Shown here: positions 48,183 to 59,202 of the stretch, piece after piece
Numbering within the stretch: the stretch's first letter is position 1
Layout of the letters: every line of letters starts with the position of its first letter
Assembly: GCF_003144115.1 (NCBI RefSeq)
Contig: NW_020311999.1
Location: 204,239-268,238, forward strand
Direction: 5' to 3'
From: Tilletiopsis washingtonensis
Lineage: Eukaryota; Basidiomycota; Exobasidiomycetes; Entylomatales
DNA length: 64,000 nt
Notes under the pieces: model-generated
The model's input: the letters and a program-made list of their open reading frames with translations, nothing else
Databases searched by the model: none
Told to the model about the DNA's origin: nothing
Translations under genes and position numbers: made by a program

Positions 48183-51100
48183 ATGCAGCCGCAGCCGGGG
48201 TACGACGCCTCGGGCGCGTTTGGCGGCGCATCGCAGCAGCATGGCCACCACAACGCACCCGGCATGCAGCATGGGCTGCCACACGGCATGCAGCAGATGC
48301 CGCTCGACATGCAGCAGCAGCAGGAGCAGCAGCGCAGCATGATGCAGGCGCAGCACGCCTCGCAGCAGCAACCATCGGGCATGCAGCAGCAGCAGACGTC
48401 CGCGATGCACCTGCAGCAGCAGCGCCAGCATCAGCAGCAACAGCAGGCGCAGCAGCAGCACCAGCAGCAACAGCATGCGCAGATGGCCCAGCTCCAGCAA
48501 CAGCAGCAGCAGCAGGGGCTGCAGTCCGGCATGCACAACACGGCAGGCACCTTCTTCATGCCCGTCGTGCACAACCACCCACAGCAGCAGGCGCAATCGC
48601 AGCCGCAGCCGCAGCAGCAGTCGCAGCAGCAGCAGCAGGCCAACGCCGGCATGATCCCGCGCCGCAACACGTACGCGCCGGGCGTCATGGCGTCTGGCGC
48701 CGGCATGGAGCTGTACCATCCGCCGACGGACGAGGAGATCGACGCCATCCTGCAGACGTACGGCCGGCCGGGCGCCCAGCGCGACGTCAACGGGTCACAG
48801 GCGGGCGCGTCGGGCGGGCATTTGGATCCCGCTGCCGCGGCCGCGGCTGCCGCAGCGTACGGGCATCTGGGCTACGACGGTGAGCGCTCGCAGGGTGGTG
48901 CAGGGCCGGTGGACATGCGGCTGCAGCGTCTCGGCGGCAACCGCGGGCCTGGCGGCTACGAGGGCGACTTCAGCAACACGCCGTCGTCGCAGACACCGGG
49001 CGGCACGTCGAGCGACGACAGTCCCGGCGGCAAGCGACGCCGCATGACCTTTACCGCTGGCGCGCACCCGCTGCCGTCTGTGACCGCCGGGCAAGTTCTG
49101 CAGCAGCACGAGCAGCAGGGCAGCTCCATGGCGCCGCAGCACGTGCGGCCCAGCATGCCGCACTCGGCCACGAACATGATCGACGCTGCTGCCGCTGCCG
49201 AGTACGGCGGCTGGGCGCCGAACCTCCACCGGAGAACGCTCAGCGGCAGCCTGCACGTGCCGCCGTCGCGCAGCTCCGAGAGCCTCATGGACGGCTACCA
49301 GCCGATGCACGCGCCGTCGGACAATATGTCTGGGCCACAGCGCCCCGGCCACCAGCAGCAGCAGAGCTGGGCCGGGCCGCAGCGGAATTCCTCGTCGGGC
49401 AACATGCCAGGCTCGTCTGGCGGCCCGCTGCCGCTGGGCCACGCCGCCTCGCATCCGCCCGGTCTCGGCTCGCAGGTGCTGCGTGGCCCCGACCGCGCGT
49501 CGCTGGGCCACAATGCCGCCAGTGACTTTACGAAGCGCAAGGGCTGGAGCAACCGCATCGTCGAGGAGCTCCTCGACTTTGTGCACGTGCTCGATGCGCA
49601 GGGCCGCGTGCTCTTCGCCAGCCCGAGCGTGTATGCGCTCACCGGCTGGAAGCCAGAGGAGCTGACGGGCAAGCCGCTGTTCGAGGTGCGTTGGACTTGG
49701 GACCTGTCGCGTCCGGTTTGCTGACGCCCCTGCAGTTCATTCACTCGGACGACGTCGCCGACGTGCAACGCGGCTTCTCGCGGTCACTCGTCGAGCACTC
49801 GGACCTGCTCATGTACTATCGCTTCCGGCGCAAGCCGCAGACGGCGGCCGACAAGCGGCAGAAGCGCGCCGACATTGCCGACGCCAAGGCGGCGGCGCGC
49901 TCGCCGTCAGACTCGACGTCTGACTCCGCTGGCGGCGAGACCTCGTCGAACGCCACCAACGGACAGAGCGGCGCGGGTCCGAACGGCCAGCTGCGCACGC
50001 GCGATGGCACCTCGCCCAGCCGCGACGAGGACGACACGGAGGACCACTTCGAGGTGTTTGAGGCCACCGGGCACGCGTACTTCTCCACCGGCGTCAACAT
50101 GCCGAAGCAGGGGTCCATGCTGAGCGAGGACGATACGCACAAGCTGTTGGACGCCGCGCAGCAGTCCAAGTCGTCCAACGACGACGAGCTCTCTGCCGAC
50201 AGCGCGCAGTGCTTCTTCTGCACGTGCCGCGTCTATCCGACGAAGAACGTTACGATGCTCGACTCGTTCCTGGAGCTGAAGCTCGAGAACGAGCGGCTGC
50301 GCAAGCTGCTGGCCGAGATGGACCTGCGCGACGGGCCCGACGGCCGCAGCGGCGGAGGAGCTCGCGACGGGCACGACGAGGAGGACCCGGCAGGCGCCCA
50401 GCGCACCAGCCTCGATGAGCCGGCGTACCACACCGACTTCTACAAGGCCGAGCTCGACGCGTCGTACCGGCGCGAGAGTGCCGTCTCGGCGCTGGGCCAC
50501 GGCAACTTCGGCGAGGAGAGCCAGCCGACGAGTCCGCTGCAGAGCTCGTCGCTGGCTCTCGAGCGCACGCTGACTGCCGAGGCGGAGAGCGATGAGGGCG
50601 AGGACGATGACGCCGGCACAGTGGGTGCCGGCGGCACCGAGGACGGCAAGCGCAAGAAGGTGCGTGCGCGGTGTGCATGCGAGCCCAGCAGCGTGTCTGA
50701 TCCCTTCCTACAGAAAAAGCCCAAGCCGGACGAGGGCGACTATGTGTGCACCGACTGCGGCCGTGTGGACTCGCCTGAGTGGCGAAAGGGTCCGCTGGGT
50801 CCCAAGACGCTCTGCAGTGAGTCGTGCTGTGCTGGTCCGCGTCGACCTGCTGCTGACCCGCCGTCACAGACGCCTGCGGCCTGCGCTGGGCGAAGAAGGT
50901 CAAGCGCAGCGGAGGTGAGCCCGCCGCGTGTCCTCCCAGCCCTTGCCGCATCTCACCGCTCTCCACAGGCGACCCGAACGCCATCTCCAACGCCGCCGCC
51001 AAGCAGCCGTCGAAGAAGGCGCAGGCGCTCGCAGCCCGCGCCGCGGCGCACGCCGGGCGCCACCTCATGGGTGCGCCGCCAGGCATGCCCGACGGCGGGC

Positions 51101-51279
51101 CCGGCATGGCCTATCCGCCGGGCGTGATGCAGGCGGCGCCGCAGATGTACGCGCCGCACCAGCAACCGCCGCCGCCGCCTCACGGGCTGCCGCCGCCGCC
51201 GCAGCAGCAGCACCAGCAGCAGCAGCCACCGCACGGCATGGGCCAGGGTATGGGCCCCGGCATGGGCGGCTACCAGTAG
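48183..51279 (+). CDS. wc-2: White collar 2 (PAS and GATA zinc-finger blue-light response factor)
   Basis: Exons 48183-49685, 49736-50659, 50714-50816, 50870-50914 and 50969-51279; 961 residues. WC-2 partners WC-1 in blue-light signalling and the circadian clock. A long Gln/Met/His-rich head (about residues 35-155) holds many CAG-coded Gln runs. The PAS domain (about 455-550) reads 'IVEELLDFVHVLDAQGRVLF', 'TGWKPEELTGKPLFEFIH' and 'LLMYYRFRRK'. A later PAS-end segment 'CFFCTCRVYPTKN' is followed by a short coiled coil ('LELKLENERLRKLLAEMD'). The GATA finger is C821-x2-C824-x18-C843-x2-C846, with '[20 protein letters not shown]', the WC-2 form of the motif. The finger is split by two introns. 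The tail is Pro/Gln/Gly/Met-rich. Confidence 0.95.
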
Positions 51280-51697
51280 GCCGAGTGCGTGCCCGTGCCC
51301 GCGAGTGCATCGCCGTGGCCTCCCTTCTCCCGCCGTCTGGACTCTCCCCGCTACTGCGCCTGCGCTGCGCCTCCATTGTATTGCTATTTGTCGCACGTCC
51401 GGAATACTTCAGTGTGAAGAAGAGTTGCCCGAGCCTGGTGTGTGGCGGTGTCGCTGCACGGGTGCTTGGAGTCGGCGCCGGCGCCCCGCGTGGTCGAGTC
51501 GGCAGCACAAGCGCCGCCTCCACCGCACAGCGCGCGACTCGTCGCGTGGGCGAGACACGGCGCAAGGCGACGTCAGAGCCCGATGATGTCCGTGCGTCGC
51601 GCGGCGCAGCCACTCTTACTCCCTCTCTCCCACACACCACCACAGCCACGCCGCACCCCCAGCTCGGCATCTCCGCATCGCTTCTTCACATAGAGTT
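51280..51697. other. Intergenic region
   Basis: 418 bp between two plus-strand genes (WC-2 3' flank and penta-EF-hand promoter). CA/CT-rich sequence at about 51605-51690 is a probable leader of the downstream gene. Confidence 0.6.
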
Positions 51698-53154
51698 ATG
51701 TCGCATCAATACTCCTACGCGCCCGGCGGCGCACCCGGCGGCCAGGGCGGTGCGTACCAGACGCTACGTGTACCCGGCTCCTCGCATGGCCCCGGCAGCA
51801 GTGCTACTGCGACGCCCCAGCTCGTCTCGTCTGCTGACTGGCTCTTGCAGGCTATGGACAGGCACCGCAGGGCTATGGCCAGCAGGCCCCTCAGGGCTAC
51901 GGCCAGCCGGCTCAGCAAGGCTACGGCCAACAAGCAGCCCAGGGCTACGGGCAGCAGCAGGCCCCGCAGGGCTATGGCCAGCAGGCGCCACAGGGCTACG
52001 GACAGCAGCAGGCGGCGCCGCAGGGATACGGACAGCAGCAGCAGGGCTATGGCCAGCCGCAGGGCTACCCGGCGCGGCCGCAGACGTTCAATCGGCACAC
52101 GGGGCCGCCGCCGGGCGCCGACCCGCAGCTGTGGTGCGTGCGCGTGTGGATCTGCTGCGGGATGCTCTCGATGCTCTCGGATGCTCTGGCTGACACCTGC
52201 GCAGGGGTTGGTTCATCGCCTGTGACCGGGATTCCTCAGGAAACATCGACGCCAAAGAATTGCAGCAAGCCCTTGTGAATGGCGACTGGGTGCGTGCGGT
52301 CACGAGCGGCCTTGACGATGGGTGGTGCCTCTGACGACCCCTCGTGCGCAGTCCGCCTTTGAACAAGACACGGTAAAGATGCTCCTCGGATTCTTCGATC
52401 ATGATCGCAGCGGTACGGATCGCACGCGAGGTGATAAAAAATACCATGCCAGAGCTGACGCAGGACCACGCCAGGTACGATCACCTTCAACGAGGTGAGA
52501 TCCTCTGTGCTTCTGCGCCATCGTGCGGCCTGCTGACCACCGCGTGCAGTTCGCCGGTCTGTGGAACTACATCAAGCAGTGGCAGGAAGTCTTCCGCCGA
52601 TACGACGCAGACAGCAGCGGTACCATCGATCAGAGCGAGCTCGGGTGAGCCAGCCGACGTCGTCAGATTTGGAGCACACATCGCTGATCAAAGCCTTTCA
52701 GACGTGCGATGACGGGATTTGGCTACAATCTCTCGCCGAAGCTCCTGCACCTCGTGACGGCGAAGTACAGTGCGTTCCCCTCCTCTTCCCCTGATCGCCC
52801 ACCCCCTCAGAGTCCGGCTCCGTGCTTGGTCTGAATCTCCCGTCCTCTCCTCCCACGCACGCCGCCGCCACTCCTCTGCGTGGCCTGACATCTGACGCAC
52901 AGTCACTGTTGATGGCGCCTCTGCAGGTGGCGTTCCCGTGCGCGGCAAGCCGCCTGGCATCACCTTCGACCGTTTTACGCGTGCTTGCGTTGTGGTCAAG
53001 CACCTCACGGGTACGCGGCCGCTGCGTCCTCGCACACCCGTCACTGGGCTGACACGCCACAACAGAGTCTTTCCAGCGCCACGACATGCAGCGCAATGGC
53101 AGCGCCACGCTGCGCTACGAGGACTTCCTCGAGATCGTCCTCTCGGCGCCCTGA
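51698..53154 (+). CDS. PEF1: Penta-EF-hand calcium-binding protein with Gly-Tyr-Gln repeat head (peflin/ALG-2 type)
   Basis: Nine exons: 51698-51749, 51851-52133, 52205-52289, 52352-52412, 52475-52494, 52550-52644, 52702-52769, 52903-53010 and 53066-53154; 286 residues. The head (about residues 15-95) is an imperfect repeat of QGYGQQ-like units with Ala/Pro. Five EF hands follow: '[12 protein letters not shown]', 'DHDRSGTITFNE' and '[12 protein letters not shown]' look calcium-competent; the fourth and fifth ('[14 protein letters not shown]') are degenerate, the fifth normally being the dimer interface. Relatives act as calcium-dependent adaptors in ER exit, membrane repair or bud growth. Exon 5 is only 20 nt, fixed by phase and by the second EF loop that it completes. 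Confidence 0.93.
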
Positions 53155-54616
53155 GCGCGACCTCATGTACCGCGCCGCGACGTAATGTCCACACCCGCCT
53201 GTCTTCGCTTCGACCCGCCTTGGCGATCCGACTGTACTTCAGCGACGCCACTATGCACATACAGCCTTCACTCGTGAGACACATGAATTAGGAGACAGGT
53301 ATGGCGCGCTCGACGCGGACTCGGTGGAAGGGGCTCAGGCACTGCCCGCCGCAGCCACGTGCTGGTGGACGGCCGGCTCGAACTTGCGAGCGAAAGGCTG
53401 ATGTGTCGGAAGCACCAAAGTGAGGATGCTTAGATGCGAGAGGAGAAGGAGGGGTGCGGGGAGGGCAGAAGGGTGGGAAGGAAGGCGAAGGACCCCCTCG
53501 GGAGCGGCGGCGGTGCGCGGCGTGTTCGCTGTGCGCGACCTTCCTCTCTGCTCTGCCGATTGCGCGGCCACGCTCCCGACCAGCTGTCGCTACGGCAGGC
53601 CAGCAGCGACTTCTCCATCATCATGTCTTCCTCGTCGAAGCTGCGCGCGCCGTCGGCCGGCGCAGCTCTGCCGCTGTGGCGCACCCGGCGCCGGCACCGC
53701 GCCCGGTCTTCCCCTGAGCAAGGAAGAGAGCGCGGCACGGCGCCTGCCCATGCCGCGTGGCGGGCGCGTCCGTCTGCACATCACACCGCACTTCCACCTC
53801 TCTCCGCTCGTCCGTGCGGCGACGCACGATGCAGCATCACCACAAGTTGACCTCGATTGCGAAAGCGAGGCGGACATCCGGTGTGGTGACGCGCGTGCGC
53901 GGAGAGGCGGAGGGGGCACTTCGAGGGCGGCACAAGGACTGGGGATGAGCGCGACGTGGTGATCGAAGGCGAGTGCAAGGGGACAAGCACAGCAGGCCAG
54001 TGAGAGTGAAGAGCAAGAAGCGAGCGAGAACGGAAGGGAGGCGAGGACCCGAAGCAAGTGGGAGGCGAAGAGAGCGAGCGAAGGAGAACGGGCGCGAGAC
54101 GGGGATCGGGGCCGAGTGGACGCGCTGCCTGGCTTCCTCCTCCTCCTGCCACTTCTCCGTCGTCGTGAGCCGATGTCATCTGTGCGAGAGGGTGTATGAG
54201 GTCGTCGTCCGTCCTCGTCAGTCGGCGAGGACGACGCATTGAAACGCCAGCCGCAGCAGCGAGAGGATGGCGCCGCTCGGAACGCGACGCTCGCGGGCCG
54301 AGAGATTCTGTTCGCCTGGCAAAGCGCAGTCGAGAACGCAGGGCGCAAGACTGAGTGACTGAGCCGCGGCGACGCTGCCGCCGATGGAAGGAGCGGAGAG
54401 CTGGCGTTCGGTGATGATGGCGGTGCGCGGAAGCACAGCCGCGACACCGCGCTCGCCTCGTTGGGCTCCGGCGCGCCGCCGACGCTGCGCCGCTCTCCTT
54501 CCCACTCCTCCTCTCTCCTCCGCTCCCCTCTTGTCGCCGCAGACCTGCACAGTCCTTCTGGCATGGAGAACGCATCGATTAGGTCACAGGCGTGAGGCGC
54601 GATCGAGACGAGGGGC
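53155..54616. other. 1.5-kb region with a duplicated terminal exon but no complete gene
   Basis: Between the PEF and beta-lactamase-like genes. It holds the extra terminal-exon copy at 53335-53397 and pyrimidine-rich minus-strand sequence at about 53400-53480 and 53960-54110. No intact second hydrolase was found. Confidence 0.55.
53335..53397 (-). pseudogene. Second copy of the terminal exon of the beta-lactamase-like gene (relic or alternative last exon)
   Basis: 63 nt directly after a CAG acceptor, in phase 0, encoding PFARKFEPAVHQHVAAAGSA and a stop. The real last exon of the neighbouring hydrolase (54676-54617) ends KIEPAVHQHVAAEGSA and stop, also after a CAG in phase 0. Nucleotide similarity is near identity across the last 50 coding bases and continues patchily into the 3' flank ('TGAGCCCCT', then 'ACCTGT' and 'CTAAT' blocks). 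It is either a leftover from a tandem duplication or a usable alternative terminal exon. Confidence 0.7.
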
Positions 54617-56276
54617 TCAGGCACTGCCCTCAGCAGCCACGTGCTGGTGGACGGCCGGCTCGATCTTGAAGAAAAACTGAGGAAGCGTTCGCCAGTCAGC
54701 ATGAGCTCGTCTGCAAGCCTCACAACACTCGCCGCAGGAACGATCTGGGCATCGAAGAATGGAAGCAGCTAAACAACAGGCGTCAATACGACTCCTTCAG
54801 GGGCAGCGGGGTGCCACCCACCTGCGTCTGGATCATGCCGCACGTGCCGTCGCCCTGGTCGAGCCACCAGTAGTGGTTGGCTGTGCGCGGAAGCGTCAGC
54901 GTGCTGGCGGAACAGAAGCTTTCTATCTCTATTTGACGCCGCCTCACCGATGCCTGGGGGCAGGTTGGGTCAGTCAAGCGAAGCATGCTGCGCGCGTGTT
55001 CAACTCACCGGCCCACCAGACAGACTTGCCGCTGCGGCCGTTGGGCACGCCCTCGGGCGTCTTGCAGCCGGCGAGGGCCCACTGCTTGGGGATGCCCTCG
55101 AGGATGGTGAGCGGGTTGGACATCTCGGGCTGCGCGGCGACGATGGGGCGCTCGAGGTCGGGCACGAGCTTCTCGGGCAGGCGGTCGCGCATCAGCTCCT
55201 TGACCGACTCGGGCTTGAGGATGCGCCCGCCGTTGGGGTGCTGGCCGTCGTTGAGCAGCGCAACGAGGATCTGCGCGCAGTGTCAGCAGCGGCCAGAGCC
55301 ACGCGGCGGGCTGGTGCCCACCTGGCAGTACTCCTTTGCGTTGCCGTACAGGCCGGCGCCGCCGTACTGGATCTCCATCTTGGACTCGTTCGACTCGACG
55401 AGGTAGTCGCGCGCCGAGATCTTGCCGTCCGCTCCGCGCCTGCAAGAGGGTCAGGAGCCGCTCCAGGGCAGCTTGCGCGCGGCACTAAGACTCACTTGTG
55501 CATCGAAGCGAGGCGCGGCTTGACGCCGCCGGGAATTCCCGTGTCAGGACGCATGGTCATCTCCGTGATGCCAAGCGGCTTGAAGATATTTTCCTTAAAG
55601 TAGCCGTCCAGGTCGAGGCCGGAGACGCGCTCGACGGCCTGGCCGGCCCAGTCGATACCCGTGCCGTACTCCCAGCGCGTGCCGGGCTCCGACGCCAGCG
55701 GCGCCATGATCGACGCCTTCTCGCAGCCAAAGCCGGCGGCGCCGACCTTCTCGAGCTCGATGCGCGTCTGCTCGTTGAAGAACTGCAGGCGGGTGTGAGC
55801 AGAGAAGGCAAATGACGGGGCGTGGCACGCACGGGGTAGCTCTGTCCGGACTGCAAGGAAAGACATGTGTCAGCACACTCCGCAGCTAGTCACGCGTTAC
55901 TGCTCACCGTGTGGGAGAGCAGGTGGTTGAGCGTGATGGGCACCGTGTTCTTGCGGCGCTTGCCGTTCTCGAGGATGTCCTGGCCCTTGAGCTCGGGCAG
56001 GATGCCGTCGATGGGCGCGTCGAGGCTCAGCTTGCCCTGCTCGACGAGCTGCATGGCGGCGATGGCCGTGATGAGCTTGGTGCAGCTGTGGATGGCAAAG
56101 AGCTGGTTCGGCGCCATCTTCTCGCTCGGCTTGTCGACGCCGCGCACGCCGGCGGCGGCGTGCGCCAGCGTGTTGCCCTTGCGGTCCGCGGCAAAGACGA
56201 CGGCGCCGGGCACCGATGTAATGGGATCGGCGCAGAGCTCGTTGAGGATCGACTGGACGGTGTTCTGAAGCGACAT
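54617..56276 (-). CDS. Class C beta-lactamase-like serine hydrolase (esterase/transesterase family)
   Basis: Nine exons: 56276-55908, 55850-55833, 55782-55496, 55439-55322, 55270-55009, 54953-54948, 54880-54822, 54768-54742 and 54676-54617; 401 residues. The SxxK nucleophile motif is SCTK at residues 64-67 ('FAIHSCTKLITAIAAMQLV'), and the Tyr motif YGT at 168-170 follows 'SEPGTRWE'. Relatives include fungal esterases and LovD-like acyltransferases; they are not true antibiotic lactamases. No signal peptide is evident. The 6-nt micro-exon (54953-54948) restores the family block 'GIANHYWWLDQG'; without it the frame is kept but this block is lost. The ends of exons 8 and 9 give 'LLPFFDAQIFFFKIEPAV', matching the usual C terminus. 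Natural substrate unknown. Confidence 0.88.
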
Positions 56277-57141
56277 GTTGGTGTTGAGGTGGTGGTGGTT
56301 GGGAGGCACGGCGAGCGAGGCGGAGGCGGTGCTTGATGAGGCCGCGGCGACCGCCTGAGCGGCCCTCTCGAAGACATGAGTCTGGTGCTGTGGGACGGCG
56401 GCATCAAGCGCCGGCGGCCGGCATCCCCACGGCCTGTGCACTCTCCAGGGGCAGCAGCGTGCGGGGCAACAAGATGGCGGCTGCGGGGATGTGGAGCCGC
56501 ACGGGCGGCTTCCTGCTCAGGACCGCAGCCGCACTCTGCTTAGCGCCATCATGCGGCCAGGATGCGCGGCCAACGCATCCACCCCGGCCGGGCACTCCGC
56601 GTGCTCCTTCTCGCACACAGCGGTTGGCTCTTGTCCATCTCCTGAGCTGCGGATGCCGCTCGCCGTCAAGGAACAGAGCAGCTCGACGCGCCGCGACTTC
56701 CGCTCCGCCGGCTGCACGTCAGCCGGGCGACAGGAGCGCGTCCGAAGCGCTCGTGCCGCGGCCAGACGGCTTGAACATCTGAGACGAAGTGACAGGCGAC
56801 TGCAGCTCAACGTCTGGTGTCCTCTCGCAGAGCTTTCAGCGTCAAGAGTGCAGCGCAGGGGCCAGCCGACGAGCTCTCGATGGGCCGAATGTGGGGAAGC
56901 AAGCACGGGCCACATCAAGATGCGGGCGCGGGGCAGCGAGCCGGCCGTCGCGTGCCGGTCGCTGAGGAGCGCGACTCCGCCGATGCTCAAATTCGGCACA
57001 GCCTTGCGACCGTGGGAACATGTGGTCGGGGATGAACCTCGCACCGAAGCCGGCCAGCTACTTCCCTCTTCCCGCCCACAGCCCACCTACCGCCTCCCCG
57101 CCCACACACGCCGCCCTCGCTCGTCCGTGTTCCGGCCCGAC
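56277..57141. promoter_or_regulatory. Divergent upstream region of the hydrolase and TFIIIA
   Basis: 865 bp between opposite start codons. A pyrimidine/CA-rich stretch at about 57060-57120 precedes the TFIIIA ATG. No gene is supported. Confidence 0.55.
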
Positions 57142-59042
57142 ATGTCGGCGGCGATGCTGCCGCCTCGAGCGCCGGCCGCGCCTGCCAAGCGCCTGGCTGT
57201 CGACGCCCCCGCGGCCGCCAGCCCGTCGCCGGCGAAGCGGCCGCGAGCCAAGACGCATCTCTGCGCCGACGACGGCTGTGGCGCCGCGTTCCACAGCCCG
57301 GCCCGTCTGCGCGAGCACGAGCGCAGCCATACCGGAGAGGTGCGTGCGCAGAGACAGGCGCATGCTGCTGGCCCTCGCTGACCTGTCTTGCAGCGCCCGT
57401 TCGTCTGCCCGCATCCCGGCTGTGACTCCGCCTTTGCACGCTCGCACCACCTGTCTGCCCACGCGCGGGTCCATGCATCGACCTCTCTGCTGGCAGATCC
57501 GCAGCCGTCCGGCGTGGCCTCGCCGGAGCGCATCCGTCTCTGTGCGGCAGCACCAGTCTGCGCAGCGCGCTTCATGACGGCATCGCACGCGCGCCGGCAC
57601 GAGGAGACGTGCGACGTGCTGCGCGCTGCACGCGTGGTGGAAGGTGGCGAGACGGCCACGGAGCTGGAGGACGAGACGCGCACGGATGCCGAGCACGGCG
57701 TGGCTGATGCTGAGAAGGCGAAGAAGAAGCGAGGAGGACACAAGGATCGAGACCGCGACTACGAGGTGAGCTGGCTGACCGCTGGCGAGCACTACGCATC
57801 GCTGACTCTTCTCAGTGCACCGAGCCTGGCTGTGACCACACGTTCCGCAAGCGCAAGCACCTGCGAGCGCACATCTGGGCGCGCCACTCGGCCTCTCCTG
57901 CCGCGTCGCCTTTCGCTACAGGCACGCCTGCCGTAGCAGCCGAGGAGGGCACCAAGCCGTTCGTCTGCGCGCAGCCAGACTGCGGGCAGGCATTCGCCTC
58001 CTACTCGGCGCGGCGCAAGCACATGCGCAAGCACGACGCCAAGCGCTACATGTGCGCCCAGCACGAGACGCCGGAGCACTTCGAGACGTGGTCTGCACTG
58101 CAGGCGCACATGCGCGCCGCGCATCCGCCGACGTGCTCGCATCCCGGCTGCGGGCGGGTCTTCAGCCGGCTCGACCACCTCAAGGAACACGAGGCGCGGC
58201 ATGTGGCGCGGCAGAGGAGCGAGAAGCTCGCTGAGCAGGAGGAGGGCACGGGCTTCGACGTGGCGGATGAGGACGAGAGCATCGAGGAGCCGCCTGCACG
58301 GCCAATGTTCGCCTGCAACTGGACAGAGTCGCAGTGCAGCAAGACGTTCAAGAGCGCCTATGCACGCGACACGCACGTCCGCGTCTTTCATCGCGGCGAG
58401 CGCAATCACAAGTGCGCCTGCGGCAAGGCCTACGGGCACGCGCATCTACTGCGGGCCCATGCCAAGCGCTGCGCTGCAGCGACAGGCGCCGGCGACTCGG
58501 CCGAGCAGTCTGCAGCGAGCGACGCAGACGAGGGCGAGGACGGCGACGACGATGGAGCCGACAGCGCCGCCACGTCGGACCTCAGCGACGACGAGTTCTT
58601 CCGCCGCGAGGGCGGAGCAGTGCCCGAGTCGCACGCCTCGCGACCGCGCGCGCCACGACGGCTGAGCGGCAGCGCCGCCGAGGCATCTGCGGAGAAGCGG
58701 CCGCCCAAGCTGCTGCACCTCCTCACGGGCTCGTCGTACGCACAGCCCGCGACGCTCTCGCGGCGGCACCGCACGCGCATCCTCTCGTGTCCCTGGGCGC
58801 GCGTCGTGGCACTGCTCGACGCCGAGGACGACGCACAAGGCGCCGAGGCGATCGCAGCGCTCTCGCCGCAGGACGTGCAGCAGGCGTGTGCCTTTCGCTT
58901 TGGCCGCCTGTACGATGCGCGCCGCCACATGCGTGCCGTGCACGAGGTCGAGCTCAGCGACGCAGAGCTGCGGGCCCTCATTCCGGCCGACGAGACGGCC
59001 GGGCTGCCGAAGCCGCGCCGCAGCGAGACGCCGGCCAAGTAG
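57142..59042 (+). CDS. Transcription factor IIIA (multi-C2H2 zinc finger)
   Basis: Exons 57142-57339, 57394-57765 and 57816-59042; 598 residues. TFIIIA binds the internal promoter of 5S rRNA genes and recruits TFIIIC for RNA polymerase III. Nine or ten C2H2-type fingers are visible, opening with 'CADDGCGAAFHSPARLREH' and the linker HTGERPF, then 'CPHPGCDSAFARSHHLSAH', 'CTEPGCDHTFRKRKHLRAH', 'CAQPDCGQAFASYSARRKH', 'CSHPGCGRVFSRLDHLKEH' and others, with finger pairs separated by charged inserts. A long acidic region (about residues 405-430) precedes a final isolated finger-like 'CAFRFGRLYDARRHMRAVH'. Irregular fingers and a late C-terminal finger match fungal TFIIIA rather than repressors with regular arrays. 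Confidence 0.85.
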
Positions 59043-59202
59043 CGTCTCGGCTCGCCATACCCCATACCTTCGCGTTTCAATCTGCAATCGCGATACCTTG
59101 CCGTGCTTTTGTCGTGTCAGAGCTGTGATTGCATGAGGTGGTGGTACAGTAGTGTAGTGTCGAGCGAGCGGAGATGCGGCGAGGGCTTGAGAGGCAGCGA
59201 GT

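Noticed and set aside
53500-54570. Possible second hydrolase copy or another minus-strand gene between the duplicated terminal exon and the real gene.
   Set aside because: None of the catalytic motifs (SxxK, YGT, YWW) recurs here; the sequence is mostly pyrimidine-rich and Arg/Ser-coding.
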